This document shows, piece after piece, positions 45,398 through 54,540 of a stretch of 64,000 nt of DNA (positions are counted from its first letter, which is position 1; each line of letters begins with the position of its first letter). Under the pieces are notes generated by a model. That model was not told where the DNA came from, made no database searches, and saw nothing but the letters and a program-made list of their open reading frames with translations. The stretch is from Ferruginibacter albus (GTDB taxonomy: Bacteria; Bacteroidota; Bacteroidia; Chitinophagales; Chitinophagaceae), in the NCBI RefSeq assembly GCF_020042285.1, contig NZ_CP083388.1:1824001-1888000 (forward strand). The letters run 5' to 3'. The position numbers and the translations under genes are program-made.

Positions 45398-47236
45398 ATG
45401 ATAAATAAAAAAATTTTAAAATTAGTATTACCGGGTGTTATAATATTCGGTGTATTATTAAGCTCTTGCCAAAAATATCTTCAGGAAGATCCGGATAGCT
45501 CTTTAACTGTAGATCAAACCTTTAGCAATGTAGATAGTGCTTATCGTGCATTGTTAGGTGTATATAATAAATTAACGGGTGACCAGGGTTATGGTATTCG
45601 ATTAAATATCTATTATACTATGGGTACAGATGAGTCAATGTTATCCAGTTCGAATACTACTGATAATGGAAGAAGAGATATATCCCGATATAACTTAACT
45701 TCTTCTAATAGTGAGCTTACAAAACCGTTTAATCAATTATATGCGGGTATTGAACAAGCTAATAATTTTATAGATAATGCTCCGCATATGCCGGCATTTA
45801 ATGGCAGTCAGGGTGCCGATAATCAAGCTAAGGCTAAACGTATGTATGGCGAAGCATTGACTTTACGAGCTCAATTTTACCTGGATCTGATTAAAATTTG
45901 GGGAGACGTTCCTGCTCCAATGATTCCTGCTTCTAAAAATCCTGTTTCTTTTCCACAAAAAGAGGACAGAGATGTGGTGTATGATGAGTTATTGAATGAT
46001 CTTAAAACTGCAGAAGACAATCTTCCATGGAAAGGAGATGCGGGTGTTGCAAATGATGAAAGAATTACTAAAGCTTCTGCTATGGGCTTAAGAGCAAGAA
46101 TAGCTTTATTCAGGGCAGGATTTTCTTTAAGAAGAAATCGTCAAATGCAGCAAGGATCAAATCCTCAAGCTTATTATACGATAGCAAGAGATGAATGCAA
46201 AGCTATAATGGAATCAGGTAAACATTCATTGGACCCAAGTTTTAAAGATTTATTTAAAACTTATCTTTGTGGAGTACAAACACCGGTAGATCCATATGGT
46301 GAAATAATTTTCCAGGTGGCTATGGCAGGTGGTAGTGGAATCGCAGATAGCAAAATGGGATATGCAGATGGACCAAGAGTAAATGGATCTGGAAATTCTT
46401 TTGTTTTAATATTGCCTACAGCTTTTTATGCATTTGATTCTACCGATTTACGTAGAGATGTTTGTGTTGCTCCTTATGATGTTGCTGCCGATGGAATTAC
46501 AAAAGTGCCTCCTTCTTCAATATTTACAACTCTTAGAGATGGAAAATTCAGAAGAGATTGGGTAACACCTGCTATTTCTCCAACAGATGCATCTCAATAT
46601 TTTGGAATTAACTGGCCGTTGATACGTTATTCTGATGTGTTACTCATGTATGCAGAAGCTCAAAATGCTTTAAATAGCGGACCTACTGCAGATGCTGTTG
46701 AAGCAGTAAATATGGTACGCAGAAGGGCATATGGAAAAGATATTACTACAGCAGATGCTACTGTTGATATTTCTCCTGTAGATCAACAAGGATTTTTTAA
46801 AGCAATCGTTGATGAAAGATTTAAAGAGTTTATGGGAGAAGGATTAAGAAAGTATGATCTGATACGTTGGAATTTATTATCAACAAAAATTCAGGAAACA
46901 ATCACGAATCTTAACCTAATGAATAATCAACAGCCTCCTTATCAAAACCTTCCGCAGTTTATGTATTATTATACAGCAGGACCTACTATAACTGCAGATG
47001 ACGGAACTTTATGGGCTAATTCATTTTATAATCCAAGTCCAAGTGGAACAAACTCTATTGCAAATGCAAAACGGGTTAATTGGATTGGCACTTCTACTTC
47101 AGGCGGTACTCCTCCTATTGCAGCAAGTTTAACACCTTATTTTGCAAGTTCTTTTGTTCCTAATCATAGTGAGTTGTTTCCGATCTATACTACAGATATC
47201 ATAAACAGTAAGCTTCCTCAGGATTATGGCTACTAA
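45398..47236 (+). CDS. SusD/RagB-family substrate-binding lipoprotein
   Basis: 612 residues. The lipobox LLSSC (Cys24) is followed by the family-typical QKYLQEDPDSSLTVDQTF. The TPR-rich SusD fold is indicated by AKAKRMYGEALTLRAQFYLD, ALGLRARIALF-like GLRARIALFRAGF, YSDVLLMYAEAQNAL and the C-terminal VDERFKEFMGEGLRKYDLIR. It caps the SusC barrel at the cell surface and captures the glycan. The spacing to susC is 36 bases; a strong terminator follows at 47260, so susCD forms one unit. Confidence 0.95.
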   Translation: MINKKILKLVLPGVIIFGVLLSSCQKYLQEDPDSSLTVDQTFSNVDSAYRALLGVYNKLTGDQGYGIRLNIYYTMGTDESMLSSSNTTDNGRRDISRYNLTSSNSELTKPFNQLYAGIEQANNFIDNAPHMPAFNGSQGADNQAKAKRMYGEALTLRAQFYLDLIKIWGDVPAPMIPASKNPVSFPQKEDRDVVYDELLNDLKTAEDNLPWKGDAGVANDERITKASAMGLRARIALFRAGFSLRRNRQMQQGSNPQAYYTIARDECKAIMESGKHSLDPSFKDLFKTYLCGVQTPVDPYGEIIFQVAMAGGSGIADSKMGYADGPRVNGSGNSFVLILPTAFYAFDSTDLRRDVCVAPYDVAADGITKVPPSSIFTTLRDGKFRRDWVTPAISPTDASQYFGINWPLIRYSDVLLMYAEAQNALNSGPTADAVEAVNMVRRRAYGKDITTADATVDISPVDQQGFFKAIVDERFKEFMGEGLRKYDLIRWNLLSTKIQETITNLNLMNNQQPPYQNLPQFMYYYTAGPTITADDGTLWANSFYNPSPSGTNSIANAKRVNWIGTSTSGGTPPIAASLTPYFASSFVPNHSELFPIYTTDIINSKLPQDYGY

Positions 47237-47259
47237 AAATAAATTTTAATTTTTTTTAT

Positions 47260-47292
47260 GAAAGGCTGATTTTGTTCAGCCTTTCTCTTTTT
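47260..47292 (+). terminator. Rho-independent terminator after susD
   Basis: GAAAGGCTGA (47260-47269) pairs perfectly with TCAGCCTTTC (47276-47285), followed by TCTTTTT. A TAACTTTA element just after it may start a new transcript for the pectate lyase gene at 47311. Confidence 0.88.
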
Positions 47293-47310
47293 ATATAACT
47301 TTACTGCATC

Positions 47311-49878
47311 ATGAAAAAATATCTTCCCTTACTTCTTACTTTGATCTTAGTAAATACAATCAAAAGTTATTCGCAAGTAGTTGCATTCCCCGGAGCAGAA
47401 GGTGCCGGCAAAAACACAACCGGCGGTAGAGGTACCTCCATCGTAGCCTCTAAAGTATTTGCTGTAACAAGTCTGGCTGATGATGGGAGTGCAGGAACAT
47501 TACGCTGGGCACTGGATCAAAGTGGAACTACTTATCCTTATCGTACTATCATCTTTCGCATATCAGGTACTATTCATTTAACGTCTGCATTAAAAATAAC
47601 AAAAGCGAATACCACTATTGCAGGACAGACAGCACCGGGGCAAGGCATATGTTTAGCAGATTATCCTGTAAGTGTTAGTGCCGATAATGTGATTGTAAGA
47701 TATATCCGCTTTAGAATGGGAGATAAAAATCAAAACCTGGGAATGGTAAATGGGAGTGGTAATGATGATGCGTTTGATGGAACGGGTCGTAATCATGTCA
47801 TAATTGATCATTGTACAATGAGCTGGAGTGATGATGAAGCTTGTTCTTTTTATCGTGGCGATAGTGTAACACTACAGTGGAACATAATTAGTGAACCTTT
47901 AAACTATTCTTATCATTTTGAAACCGGTGATGCTGATTTCGAACATCACGGCTATGGCGGTATTTGGGGTGGCGCTCATGCTACGTTTCATCACAATTTA
48001 ATTGCACATTGCCAGGGAAGAGCACCGCGTTTTGATGGCAGCAGAAACTTAGGCAATGGTTCTACACCGGGATTGGAAAATGCTGATTTTGTAAACAATG
48101 TAATTTATAACTGGGGGAACTATAATGCGAACGGGGGAGAAGGTGGTAATTACAATATCATCAATAACTATTATAAATACGGGCCATCTACTTCTCATAG
48201 CAATTCCGGCGGAGTTAAAATAACGCAAATGGTTATTAATCCGTTTGAACAAGCTTCACCTGCATTGCCATATGGTAAATATTATTTGTCAGGAAATTAC
48301 GTAGATGCAGCTTCTGCTGTTATTGCCAATAACTGGCTGGGGGCGGCTTTTAGCGGTGGTAACTTAACAGATACTGCCAACTCAAAAGTTACAACACCTT
48401 TCACAATAGTTCCAATAAATACACAAACTGCTGCAGATGCTTATACTGCGGTATTACGCGGCGCAGGTTGCAGTTTACCCAATAGAGATACGCTGGATGC
48501 AAGGATCATAAAAGATGTTATCAACCGTACCGGGAAAATTATCGATGTGCAAGGTGGCTATGCTCACGGTACTGCCTATGCGCAAACGGTAAATGCGTGG
48601 CCGGCATTACTCTCCACAACACCACCTGTTACCACCAATGCCGACAATGTTCCTGATGTATGGTTGGCGCAACGAGGTTTAACAGGTTCAGCTTTGAGCG
48701 GTGCAGGAGGATATCACAGTAACGGCTATACGCATCTGGAGAATTTTTTAAATGGGGATACGATCGTTGCTCCCGGAGTTAGTAATCAATGTGTGTATTA
48801 CCCTGATATCACCGGTTCCGGTAGCGGTAAATGGATCAATATAAAAGATACCACCTATGGTTATTACGCATCTCCAAATTATTTGAATTCAACTGATACC
48901 AATAATATCATTGCTTCTTTATATGATGATGGAAGCTTTGGCTCTGTATATGGATCGTATTATACCACCAATGTCACCCGCTATGCCACAGGACTTTCTA
49001 CAGGACCGGCGCCTTACCTGAACCGGAACTTTTATATGAATGGTGATTTGGAATTGCAACCAATTATAACGCCTGTTACAGTTCGTTTGTATTTTACTAA
49101 AGAAGAGTTTAACGCCTTGAAAACTGCAAATCCGCTCATAAACACCGTTGCTGATCTGGCTGTTTATATAGATGGCACCAGCGGTGATGTAGACAATTCT
49201 TCTTGTATTACTCAAATGAAAACATTCGGGATTAAAATTTACCCGGGAAGCTATGGCACTTATGGAACTTATCAAACAGGATATTACCTGGAATTTGTTA
49301 CAACAACTTTAAAGAATTTTTTTATTGCAGGGAAAGATAATCCTGTTCCGCTTCGTTTAATTTCTTTTATTGCTTCGCAGGATGAAGGTGCTGTTCAGCT
49401 AAACTGGAAAACAGAAAACGAAACGAATACGCAGGATTTTTTGGTAGAAAGAAGTGCTGATGGAAAACAGTTTACACCCATTGGAACAATTGCTGCAAAA
49501 AATGTTACGAGTGCAAACCTTTATTCTTTTAAGGATGATAACGCCATAAACGGAACAGCTTATTATCGTTTGAGAATAAATGATAAGGACGGGAATTTTA
49601 TCTACAGTACTATAGCAACTATCACATCCAGCCTTGTAAACATATTACGTATTGTACCAAACCCTGCAACAGACGCTGTAACGGTATATCACCCTAAGAC
49701 GTCAACTTCTGCTTATTTGCGAATTATGAGCAGTGAAGGAAAACAAATTGTTCAACAAAAGCTAGGGACCGGTAACACTAAAACAGCCTTGAATATTTCA
49801 GGCTTTCCTAAGGGAGTTTACCAGCTGGTATTTACAAATGAGGGCACTATTAGAACGGCACAATTAATCATACAATAA
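47311..49878 (+). CDS. Secreted pectate lyase (PL1-like) with T9SS type A sorting domain
   Basis: 855 residues. The signal peptide ends ...KSYSQ. The N-terminal catalytic beta-helix (~22-430) starts VVAFPGAEGAGKNTTGGRGT and shows TLRWALDQSG, IIFRISGTIHL, NVIVRYIRFRMGD, DAFDGTGRNHVIIDHCTMSW and CQGRAPRF, as in PL1 enzymes. A middle region of unknown role (~440-680) follows. A fibronectin-like module (~690-770, VQLNWKTENETNTQDFLVER) and a type A tail (LRIVPNPATDAVTVY ... YQLVFTNEGTIRTAQLIIQ) direct export through the T9SS. It should cleave polygalacturonate by beta-elimination at or outside the cell surface, feeding SusCD. Confidence 0.9.
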   Translation: MKKYLPLLLTLILVNTIKSYSQVVAFPGAEGAGKNTTGGRGTSIVASKVFAVTSLADDGSAGTLRWALDQSGTTYPYRTIIFRISGTIHLTSALKITKANTTIAGQTAPGQGICLADYPVSVSADNVIVRYIRFRMGDKNQNLGMVNGSGNDDAFDGTGRNHVIIDHCTMSWSDDEACSFYRGDSVTLQWNIISEPLNYSYHFETGDADFEHHGYGGIWGGAHATFHHNLIAHCQGRAPRFDGSRNLGNGSTPGLENADFVNNVIYNWGNYNANGGEGGNYNIINNYYKYGPSTSHSNSGGVKITQMVINPFEQASPALPYGKYYLSGNYVDAASAVIANNWLGAAFSGGNLTDTANSKVTTPFTIVPINTQTAADAYTAVLRGAGCSLPNRDTLDARIIKDVINRTGKIIDVQGGYAHGTAYAQTVNAWPALLSTTPPVTTNADNVPDVWLAQRGLTGSALSGAGGYHSNGYTHLENFLNGDTIVAPGVSNQCVYYPDITGSGSGKWINIKDTTYGYYASPNYLNSTDTNNIIASLYDDGSFGSVYGSYYTTNVTRYATGLSTGPAPYLNRNFYMNGDLELQPIITPVTVRLYFTKEEFNALKTANPLINTVADLAVYIDGTSGDVDNSSCITQMKTFGIKIYPGSYGTYGTYQTGYYLEFVTTTLKNFFIAGKDNPVPLRLISFIASQDEGAVQLNWKTENETNTQDFLVERSADGKQFTPIGTIAAKNVTSANLYSFKDDNAINGTAYYRLRINDKDGNFIYSTIATITSSLVNILRIVPNPATDAVTVYHPKTSTSAYLRIMSSEGKQIVQQKLGTGNTKTALNISGFPKGVYQLVFTNEGTIRTAQLIIQ

Positions 49879-49923
49879 AAGATTAGAATTAGGAATATGA
49901 TCGTTTTATAGGCAGGAATAACT

Positions 49924-49940
49924 GGCAACGTTTGCGTAAA
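49924..49940. promoter_or_regulatory. Operator-like half-site upstream of the gene at 50126
   Basis: GGCAACGTTTGCGTAAA shares CGTTTGCxTAAA with the right arm of the lacI-susC palindrome. It forms an imperfect GCAA...TTGC inverted repeat. It lies about 185 bases before the ATG at 50126, in a 247-base intergenic stretch with no gene. Confidence 0.4.
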
Positions 49941-50059
49941 AAAACTCATTACTTGCGCAATAAAGCTAGATTTGTTCGGTCATCGTATTCTTTTTTCGTA
50001 TAAATTTGGCTTTCATTCGTAACCCTTAGAAATTTATTGCCAATATACCTTCATGTATC

Positions 50060-50070
50060 AACGTTTGCAC
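50060..50070. promoter_or_regulatory. Second operator-like half-site upstream of the gene at 50126
   Basis: AACGTTTGCAC repeats the core of the sites at 49924 and 53630, about 55 bases before the start codon, so it overlaps the expected promoter region. Motif similarity only. Confidence 0.35.
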
Positions 50071-50125
50071 AATTTTTAATCTTTTTATTCAAGTATTTAT
50101 CTTACAACTCTAAAATTTAAAATTT

Positions 50126-51286
50126 ATGAAGAAGTTTTTTACATTTTTTCTTTTATTAACATGTGCTGCTTCGGCAAATCTTAAAGCGCAATATTTATGG
50201 CGCGAGGGTTTTAACGATGCTAACAGCACTATTACAGGAACCAACCCTAATGCTGGACCATCTGTTAGCTCATGGGGAGCAGGAGTTGAAAGTGCGCCTT
50301 TTGGAACATGGTATTTACATAATGCTTACCGTACAACTGGGTCTGGTTGTGTGTCAGGAGCATCTGGTGCTAACCAACACTTAAGAACAATTCAAGGAGC
50401 GAATTTAGCACCTTCAAATGCAGCTGATTCTCCTTACTTCGCTACTCCTATAATTGCTCCTGGTTATGGCGTAAAAGAAATTCATTTTGCACGTAGTGGT
50501 ACAATAAGAAGATATTCAATATACGTTTCTACAGATACTGTGGCTACTGTTGCTCCATATAGCTCTCCAAGCTGGACACTTGTTCAAGGTGTTCCAAGCA
50601 CTCACAATGAATGTACTTCCGGAGTTGATACATTTGTAACTGTACCTTCAGGTATTGCTGCCAATGTTAAAAGAGTTGCATTTGTAGTTAGCCAGGCTGC
50701 TAATGCTGATATTGATAGTATCGGTATTATCCCTGTTAACCCACTTCCTGTTAAATTCAGCAGCGTTAATGCTAATTATACCAGCGGCGTTGTGAAAATC
50801 AACTGGACGAATGAAACTGAAATTAATACGTCAAGCTATGAAGTTGAAAGATCAACAGACGGTAAAACATTTACATCAGTTGGTTCTGTAGCTGCTACTA
50901 ATGTACGTGGCTATTCTTTCATCGATAATTCATCTTTATCAGGTACAAGCTATTATCGTATTAAAGCTGTTGATGCAAATGGTGCATTGACTTACAGTAA
51001 TGTCGTTAAAGTAAGTGCAGATAGCAAAGCAGCTGAAATGGTGGTTTCTCCAAACCCTGTAACCGGCGGAACACTTGGCTTGCGTTTAAACAATTTTGCA
51101 GCTGGTCAATACACATTGAATATCTTCAATACAGGTAGTCAAAAAGTATTTAGCGGTTCTGTATCTCATGCTGGCGGTAGTTCTATTCAAACAATTATAT
51201 TACCTGCATCTGTTAAAAAAGGATTATACACTGTAAGCTTAACAAATGGTGCATCTAAATTTGTTAAAACAATAGTAGTAGAATAA
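50126..51286 (+). CDS. T9SS-secreted protein of unknown function in the pectin locus
   Basis: 386 residues. The signal peptide ends ...SANLKAQ. Residues ~22-215 are a beta-rich domain with no catalytic motif that I recognise (LWREGFNDANSTITG, SPYFATPIIAPGYGVKEIHF, VFVTVPSGIAANVKRVAFVV-like strands). A fibronectin-like module follows (~216-300, VVKINWTNETEINTSSYEVE), then a type A sorting domain (MVVSPNPVTGGTLGLRL to SKFVKTIVVE). Flanked by pectate lyase and pectin methylesterase genes and preceded by two operator-like sites, it may be a pectin-binding or cell-surface accessory protein; this is inference. It has its own terminator. Confidence 0.8.
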   Translation: MKKFFTFFLLLTCAASANLKAQYLWREGFNDANSTITGTNPNAGPSVSSWGAGVESAPFGTWYLHNAYRTTGSGCVSGASGANQHLRTIQGANLAPSNAADSPYFATPIIAPGYGVKEIHFARSGTIRRYSIYVSTDTVATVAPYSSPSWTLVQGVPSTHNECTSGVDTFVTVPSGIAANVKRVAFVVSQAANADIDSIGIIPVNPLPVKFSSVNANYTSGVVKINWTNETEINTSSYEVERSTDGKTFTSVGSVAATNVRGYSFIDNSSLSGTSYYRIKAVDANGALTYSNVVKVSADSKAAEMVVSPNPVTGGTLGLRLNNFAAGQYTLNIFNTGSQKVFSGSVSHAGGSSIQTIILPASVKKGLYTVSLTNGASKFVKTIVVE

Positions 51287-51311
51287 TTTTTATAAATGAA
51301 CCTATAAAAGT

Positions 51312-51346
51312 AAGAGGCTGACTTAATTGCAGCCTCTTCTTTTTTA
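51312..51346 (+). terminator. Rho-independent terminator
   Basis: AAGAGGCTG (51312-51320) pairs with CAGCCTCTT (51330-51338), followed by CTTTTTT. It lies 25 bases after the stop of the T9SS cargo gene. Confidence 0.85.
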
Positions 51347-51396
51347 TATCAATTTAAAACATTGCAACTTTGCTTGTCTGCATAAAAAAATTAGCT

Positions 51397-52362
51397 ATGA
51401 AACGATTTCTTTTATCCATATCATTACTTGCTTCAATAGCCTTAGTAAAAGCACAAACTAAAAATATTACAGTCGCACAAGATGGATCTGGTAATTATAA
51501 AACCGTACAAGAAGCATTAAACCAGGTGCCTGCTGATAATAAAACACCTTTTGTCATCCATATAAAAAATGGTATTTATAAAGAAAGGTTGATACTGGAT
51601 ACAAGAAGAAATTTTGTGACATTGATAGGAGAGGATAAAGACAAAACAATTCTTACCTATGATAATCATGTAGGCATGGCTTTTCCAAACGGTGACTCGG
51701 TTACTACCTGGTCATCTGCTTCTTTCTTTATTTATGGTAATGATTTTACCGCAAAGAATATTACTTTTCAGAATAATGCAGGCTTTACAGCAGGACAGGC
51801 TGTTGCTTTATTTGTAAACGGAACAAGAGAGCGTTTTAAGAACTGTAAATTGGTTGGCTTCCAGGATGTGCTCTTTTGCAGCGGACAAGGAGCGAAACAA
51901 TATTATGAAGATTGTTATATCGAAGGCACAACAGATTTCATCTTTGGTCCTGCAACGGCAGTATTTAAAAACTGCCATATTCATAGTAAAAAGAACTCAC
52001 ACGTTACGGCAGCATCTACTCCAAGAGAAATGAAATATGGTTTTGTTTTCATCGATTGTAAATTAACTGCAGATACAGGACTTAATAAAGTATCACTAGG
52101 AAGACCTTGGCAACCTTATGCGGCTGTTACTTATATTCATTGTGATATTGGCGATCATATTGTTCCTGAAGGATGGAACAATTGGAAGAACCCGGATAAT
52201 GAAAAAACGGCTCGCTATGCAGAATATAATAGTTATGGAGCTGGCGCAAATCCATCTGCCCGTTTTCCATGGACAAAACAATTAACCAAAGAAGAATATG
52301 ATGAAAAATATTCTTCCATCGAAAAAATTTTAGGCGGGTGGGATCCGCAAAAAGATCTGTAA
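51397..52362 (+). CDS. Pectin methylesterase (CE8)
   Basis: The start is placed at the ATG of 51397 (MKRFLLSISLLASIALVKAQ signal peptide, 321 residues); an in-frame TTG at 51370 would add nine residues before the signal. All CE8 active-site motifs are intact: AGQAVAL (Gln), GFQDVLF (Gln and the acid/base Asp), TTDFIFG (nucleophilic Asp) and LGRPW (Arg). It should remove methyl groups from homogalacturonan, preparing it for pectate lyases and polygalacturonase. There is no T9SS tail, so it is probably periplasmic. CAACTTTG near 51365 resembles a -7 element. Confidence 0.95.
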   Translation: MKRFLLSISLLASIALVKAQTKNITVAQDGSGNYKTVQEALNQVPADNKTPFVIHIKNGIYKERLILDTRRNFVTLIGEDKDKTILTYDNHVGMAFPNGDSVTTWSSASFFIYGNDFTAKNITFQNNAGFTAGQAVALFVNGTRERFKNCKLVGFQDVLFCSGQGAKQYYEDCYIEGTTDFIFGPATAVFKNCHIHSKKNSHVTAASTPREMKYGFVFIDCKLTADTGLNKVSLGRPWQPYAAVTYIHCDIGDHIVPEGWNNWKNPDNEKTARYAEYNSYGAGANPSARFPWTKQLTKEEYDEKYSSIEKILGGWDPQKDL

Positions 52363-52415
52363 TAAACTCTTCAAAATAATTTAATCAGTAGTCATAAAAA
52401 TTATAACGAATACAA

Positions 52416-53459
52416 ATGAAAATAATTAACACGGCACTTTGCTCTTTCGGAATGTCAGGCTGCGTATTTCATGCGCCATTTATAAATGTTCATCCCAGCT
52501 TTAAATTAAAAGGTGCATGGGAACGTAGCAAAAAACTTATTCAGCAAAAATACCCGGATGCTGTTTCTTATAGTTCTTATGAAGAGTTGTTAGCAGATAA
52601 AGATGTTGATCTGGTAGTAGTAAATACACCTAATTATACGCATTATGAATATGCTAAACTAGCATTGCAAGCCGGTAAAGATATTATAGTAGAAAAGCCT
52701 TTCACTATCACGGCAGAAGAAGCAAAAGAATTAATTGCTATTGCTGATAAAGAAAATAAATTGATCTCTGTTTTTCAAAGCAGGAGGTATGACAGTGATT
52801 TTAGAACAGTGAAAAAAGTAGTACAGCAAAACCTGTTAGGTGAAATTGTAGAAGCTGAAATTCATTATGATCGATTTAATGAGGCCTTAAGCCCTAAGCA
52901 ACACAAAGAAATTCCCGGCCCCGGAACAGGCATTTTATATGATCTGGGTTCGCATTTAATAGACCAGGCGTTGCAATTATTTGGAATGCCGCAAGCCGTT
53001 TTTGCAGATTTGGGTATTGTACGTCCAATATCTTTGGTGGAAGATTATATGGAAGTATTGCTATACTATCCCAATATAAGAGTACGATTGAAAGGGACGT
53101 ATCTCGCAAGAGAAATCTTCCCGTCATATGTCCTACATGGCTCAAAGGGGTCATTTTTGAAATCAAGAGCGGATATACAGGAAGCCAACTTGCAGGCCTT
53201 AGTTAGTCCTGCAGATGCCAATTGGGGTGTTGAGCCCGAAACAGAGCAGGGTATTTTGCATACAGAAAAAGAAGGTAAAATAATCCGTGAACATGTGCCG
53301 ACAGAAAAAGGGAATTACGTTGATTATTATGAGGGAGTTTACCAGGCGCTTATCCATAAAACCCAGCCACCGGTAAGTGCGCAAGATGGATTAAATGTTA
53401 TTAAAGTGATTGAAGCCGCGTATAAAAGCAATAATGAAAAATGTGTAGCGCCTCTTTAA
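52416..53459 (+). CDS. Gfo/Idh/MocA-family oxidoreductase
   Basis: 347 residues, cytoplasmic. The N-terminal Rossmann domain is atypical at its very start (IINTALCSFGMSGCVFHAPF, with SFGMSG in the dinucleotide loop), then has the family's VVVNTPNYTHYEYAKLALQA and the catalytic-lysine motif VEKPF. The C-terminal domain carries IPGPGTGILYDLGSHLIDQAL. These enzymes oxidise or reduce sugars and cyclitols with NAD(P). The substrate is unknown; position in the locus suggests a uronate or another pectin sugar. It probably forms a unit with the CE8 gene 54 bases upstream. Confidence 0.9.
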   Translation: MKIINTALCSFGMSGCVFHAPFINVHPSFKLKGAWERSKKLIQQKYPDAVSYSSYEELLADKDVDLVVVNTPNYTHYEYAKLALQAGKDIIVEKPFTITAEEAKELIAIADKENKLISVFQSRRYDSDFRTVKKVVQQNLLGEIVEAEIHYDRFNEALSPKQHKEIPGPGTGILYDLGSHLIDQALQLFGMPQAVFADLGIVRPISLVEDYMEVLLYYPNIRVRLKGTYLAREIFPSYVLHGSKGSFLKSRADIQEANLQALVSPADANWGVEPETEQGILHTEKEGKIIREHVPTEKGNYVDYYEGVYQALIHKTQPPVSAQDGLNVIKVIEAAYKSNNEKCVAPL

Positions 53460-53614
53460 AAAATAAGTAAGCCTGGCTTCTCAAATTCCGGAAATATGCG
53501 CAAACTTTTAAAATACAAATTTATAAAACGTAATAAAATTTAATAATATTACGTATCCCTTGCTGGCAGTATATTTCAATGGATTTTAGTGATATGTATA
53601 AACTACACAAATTT

Positions 53615-53643
53615 GTTATCGTTATCGGTAACGTTTGCGTAAA
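53615..53643. promoter_or_regulatory. Operator-like site upstream of kduD
   Basis: The stretch contains GTTATCGTTATCGGTAACG followed by TTTGCGTAAA. In reverse it reads GCAAACGTTACCGATAACGA, which follows the left arm, spacer and part of the right arm of the lacI-susC palindrome (GCAAACGATACCGATATCGT). It lies ~100 bases before the ATG at 53744. A further related half-site, GCGCAAACTT, is near 53496 in the same 284-base gap. Confidence 0.5.
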
Positions 53644-53743
53644 TAAAGTGCTTATAACAGTCTGTAAATTGTTCTAATCTATGCAGTCTTACGGGTAAAT
53701 TTTAATAACTTGCCGAGCTATTTCATTAGCTTTTAACGAATAT

Positions 53744-54514
53744 ATGAGCATCTCTACTTTGTTCTCTCTTAAAAATAAAAAAGCACTTGTAACCGGTTGC
53801 AATAAAGGCATCGGTAAAGCGATGGCAATTGCTTTAGCAGAAGCAGGCGCAGATATAATTGGAGTGTCAGGTTCTATGCCCTTGAGTGGAAGCGAAGTAG
53901 GCAACGAAATTGAGAAAGCCGGGCAAAAATTTTATCCTTACCAGGCTGACTTTGGTAATAGAGAGGCGTTAAAAAATTTTATTACAAAAGTTCAGGCAGA
54001 GCATCCTGTAATTGATATTTTGGTGAACAATGCCGGCATTATTATGCGGGCACCTGCTGCAGAACATAGTGATGAATACTGGGATAAAGTGATCAATGTA
54101 AATTTAGACGCACAATTCATACTAACACGTGAGATCGGTAAGAAAATGATAGAACAGGGAAGCGGTAAAATTATTTTCACAGCTTCCTTATTAAGTTTCC
54201 AGGGAGGTATTACCGTTCCGGGATATGCAGCAAGCAAAGGCGCTATCGCCAGCTTGATAAAAGCATTTGCCAACGAATGGGCTTCAAAAGGAGTAAACAT
54301 AAACGGTATTGCTCCGGGATATATTGCTACCGATAATACGGAGGCTTTGCGTAACGATCCGGAAAGAAGCAAATCGATCTTAAGCAGGATACCTGCCGGT
54401 CGTTGGGGGGAACCGGATGATTTTAAAGGAACGATCATCTTTTTAGCATCAAAAGCGTCCGATTACGTTAATGGTAGTATTGTTACCGTGGATGGCGGCT
54501 GGATGGGACGATAA
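53744..54514 (+). CDS. kduD: 2-dehydro-3-deoxy-D-gluconate 5-dehydrogenase (SDR)
   Basis: 256 residues, typical for KduD. The classical SDR features are TGCNKGIGKAMA (NAD-binding loop), NNAGIIMRAP, and the catalytic Y161-x3-K165 in GYAASKG. IAPGYIATDNTEALR and RIPAGRWGEPDDFKG are shared with KduD proteins. It reduces 2,5-diketo-3-deoxygluconate to 2-keto-3-deoxygluconate, the last step for unsaturated galacturonate released by lyases. It is the first gene of a run that continues with kduI 26 bases later. Confidence 0.93.
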   Translation: MSISTLFSLKNKKALVTGCNKGIGKAMAIALAEAGADIIGVSGSMPLSGSEVGNEIEKAGQKFYPYQADFGNREALKNFITKVQAEHPVIDILVNNAGIIMRAPAAEHSDEYWDKVINVNLDAQFILTREIGKKMIEQGSGKIIFTASLLSFQGGITVPGYAASKGAIASLIKAFANEWASKGVNINGIAPGYIATDNTEALRNDPERSKSILSRIPAGRWGEPDDFKGTIIFLASKASDYVNGSIVTVDGGWMGR

Positions 54515-54540
54515 GTATAATTAAAAAAAATTAAAGATAA

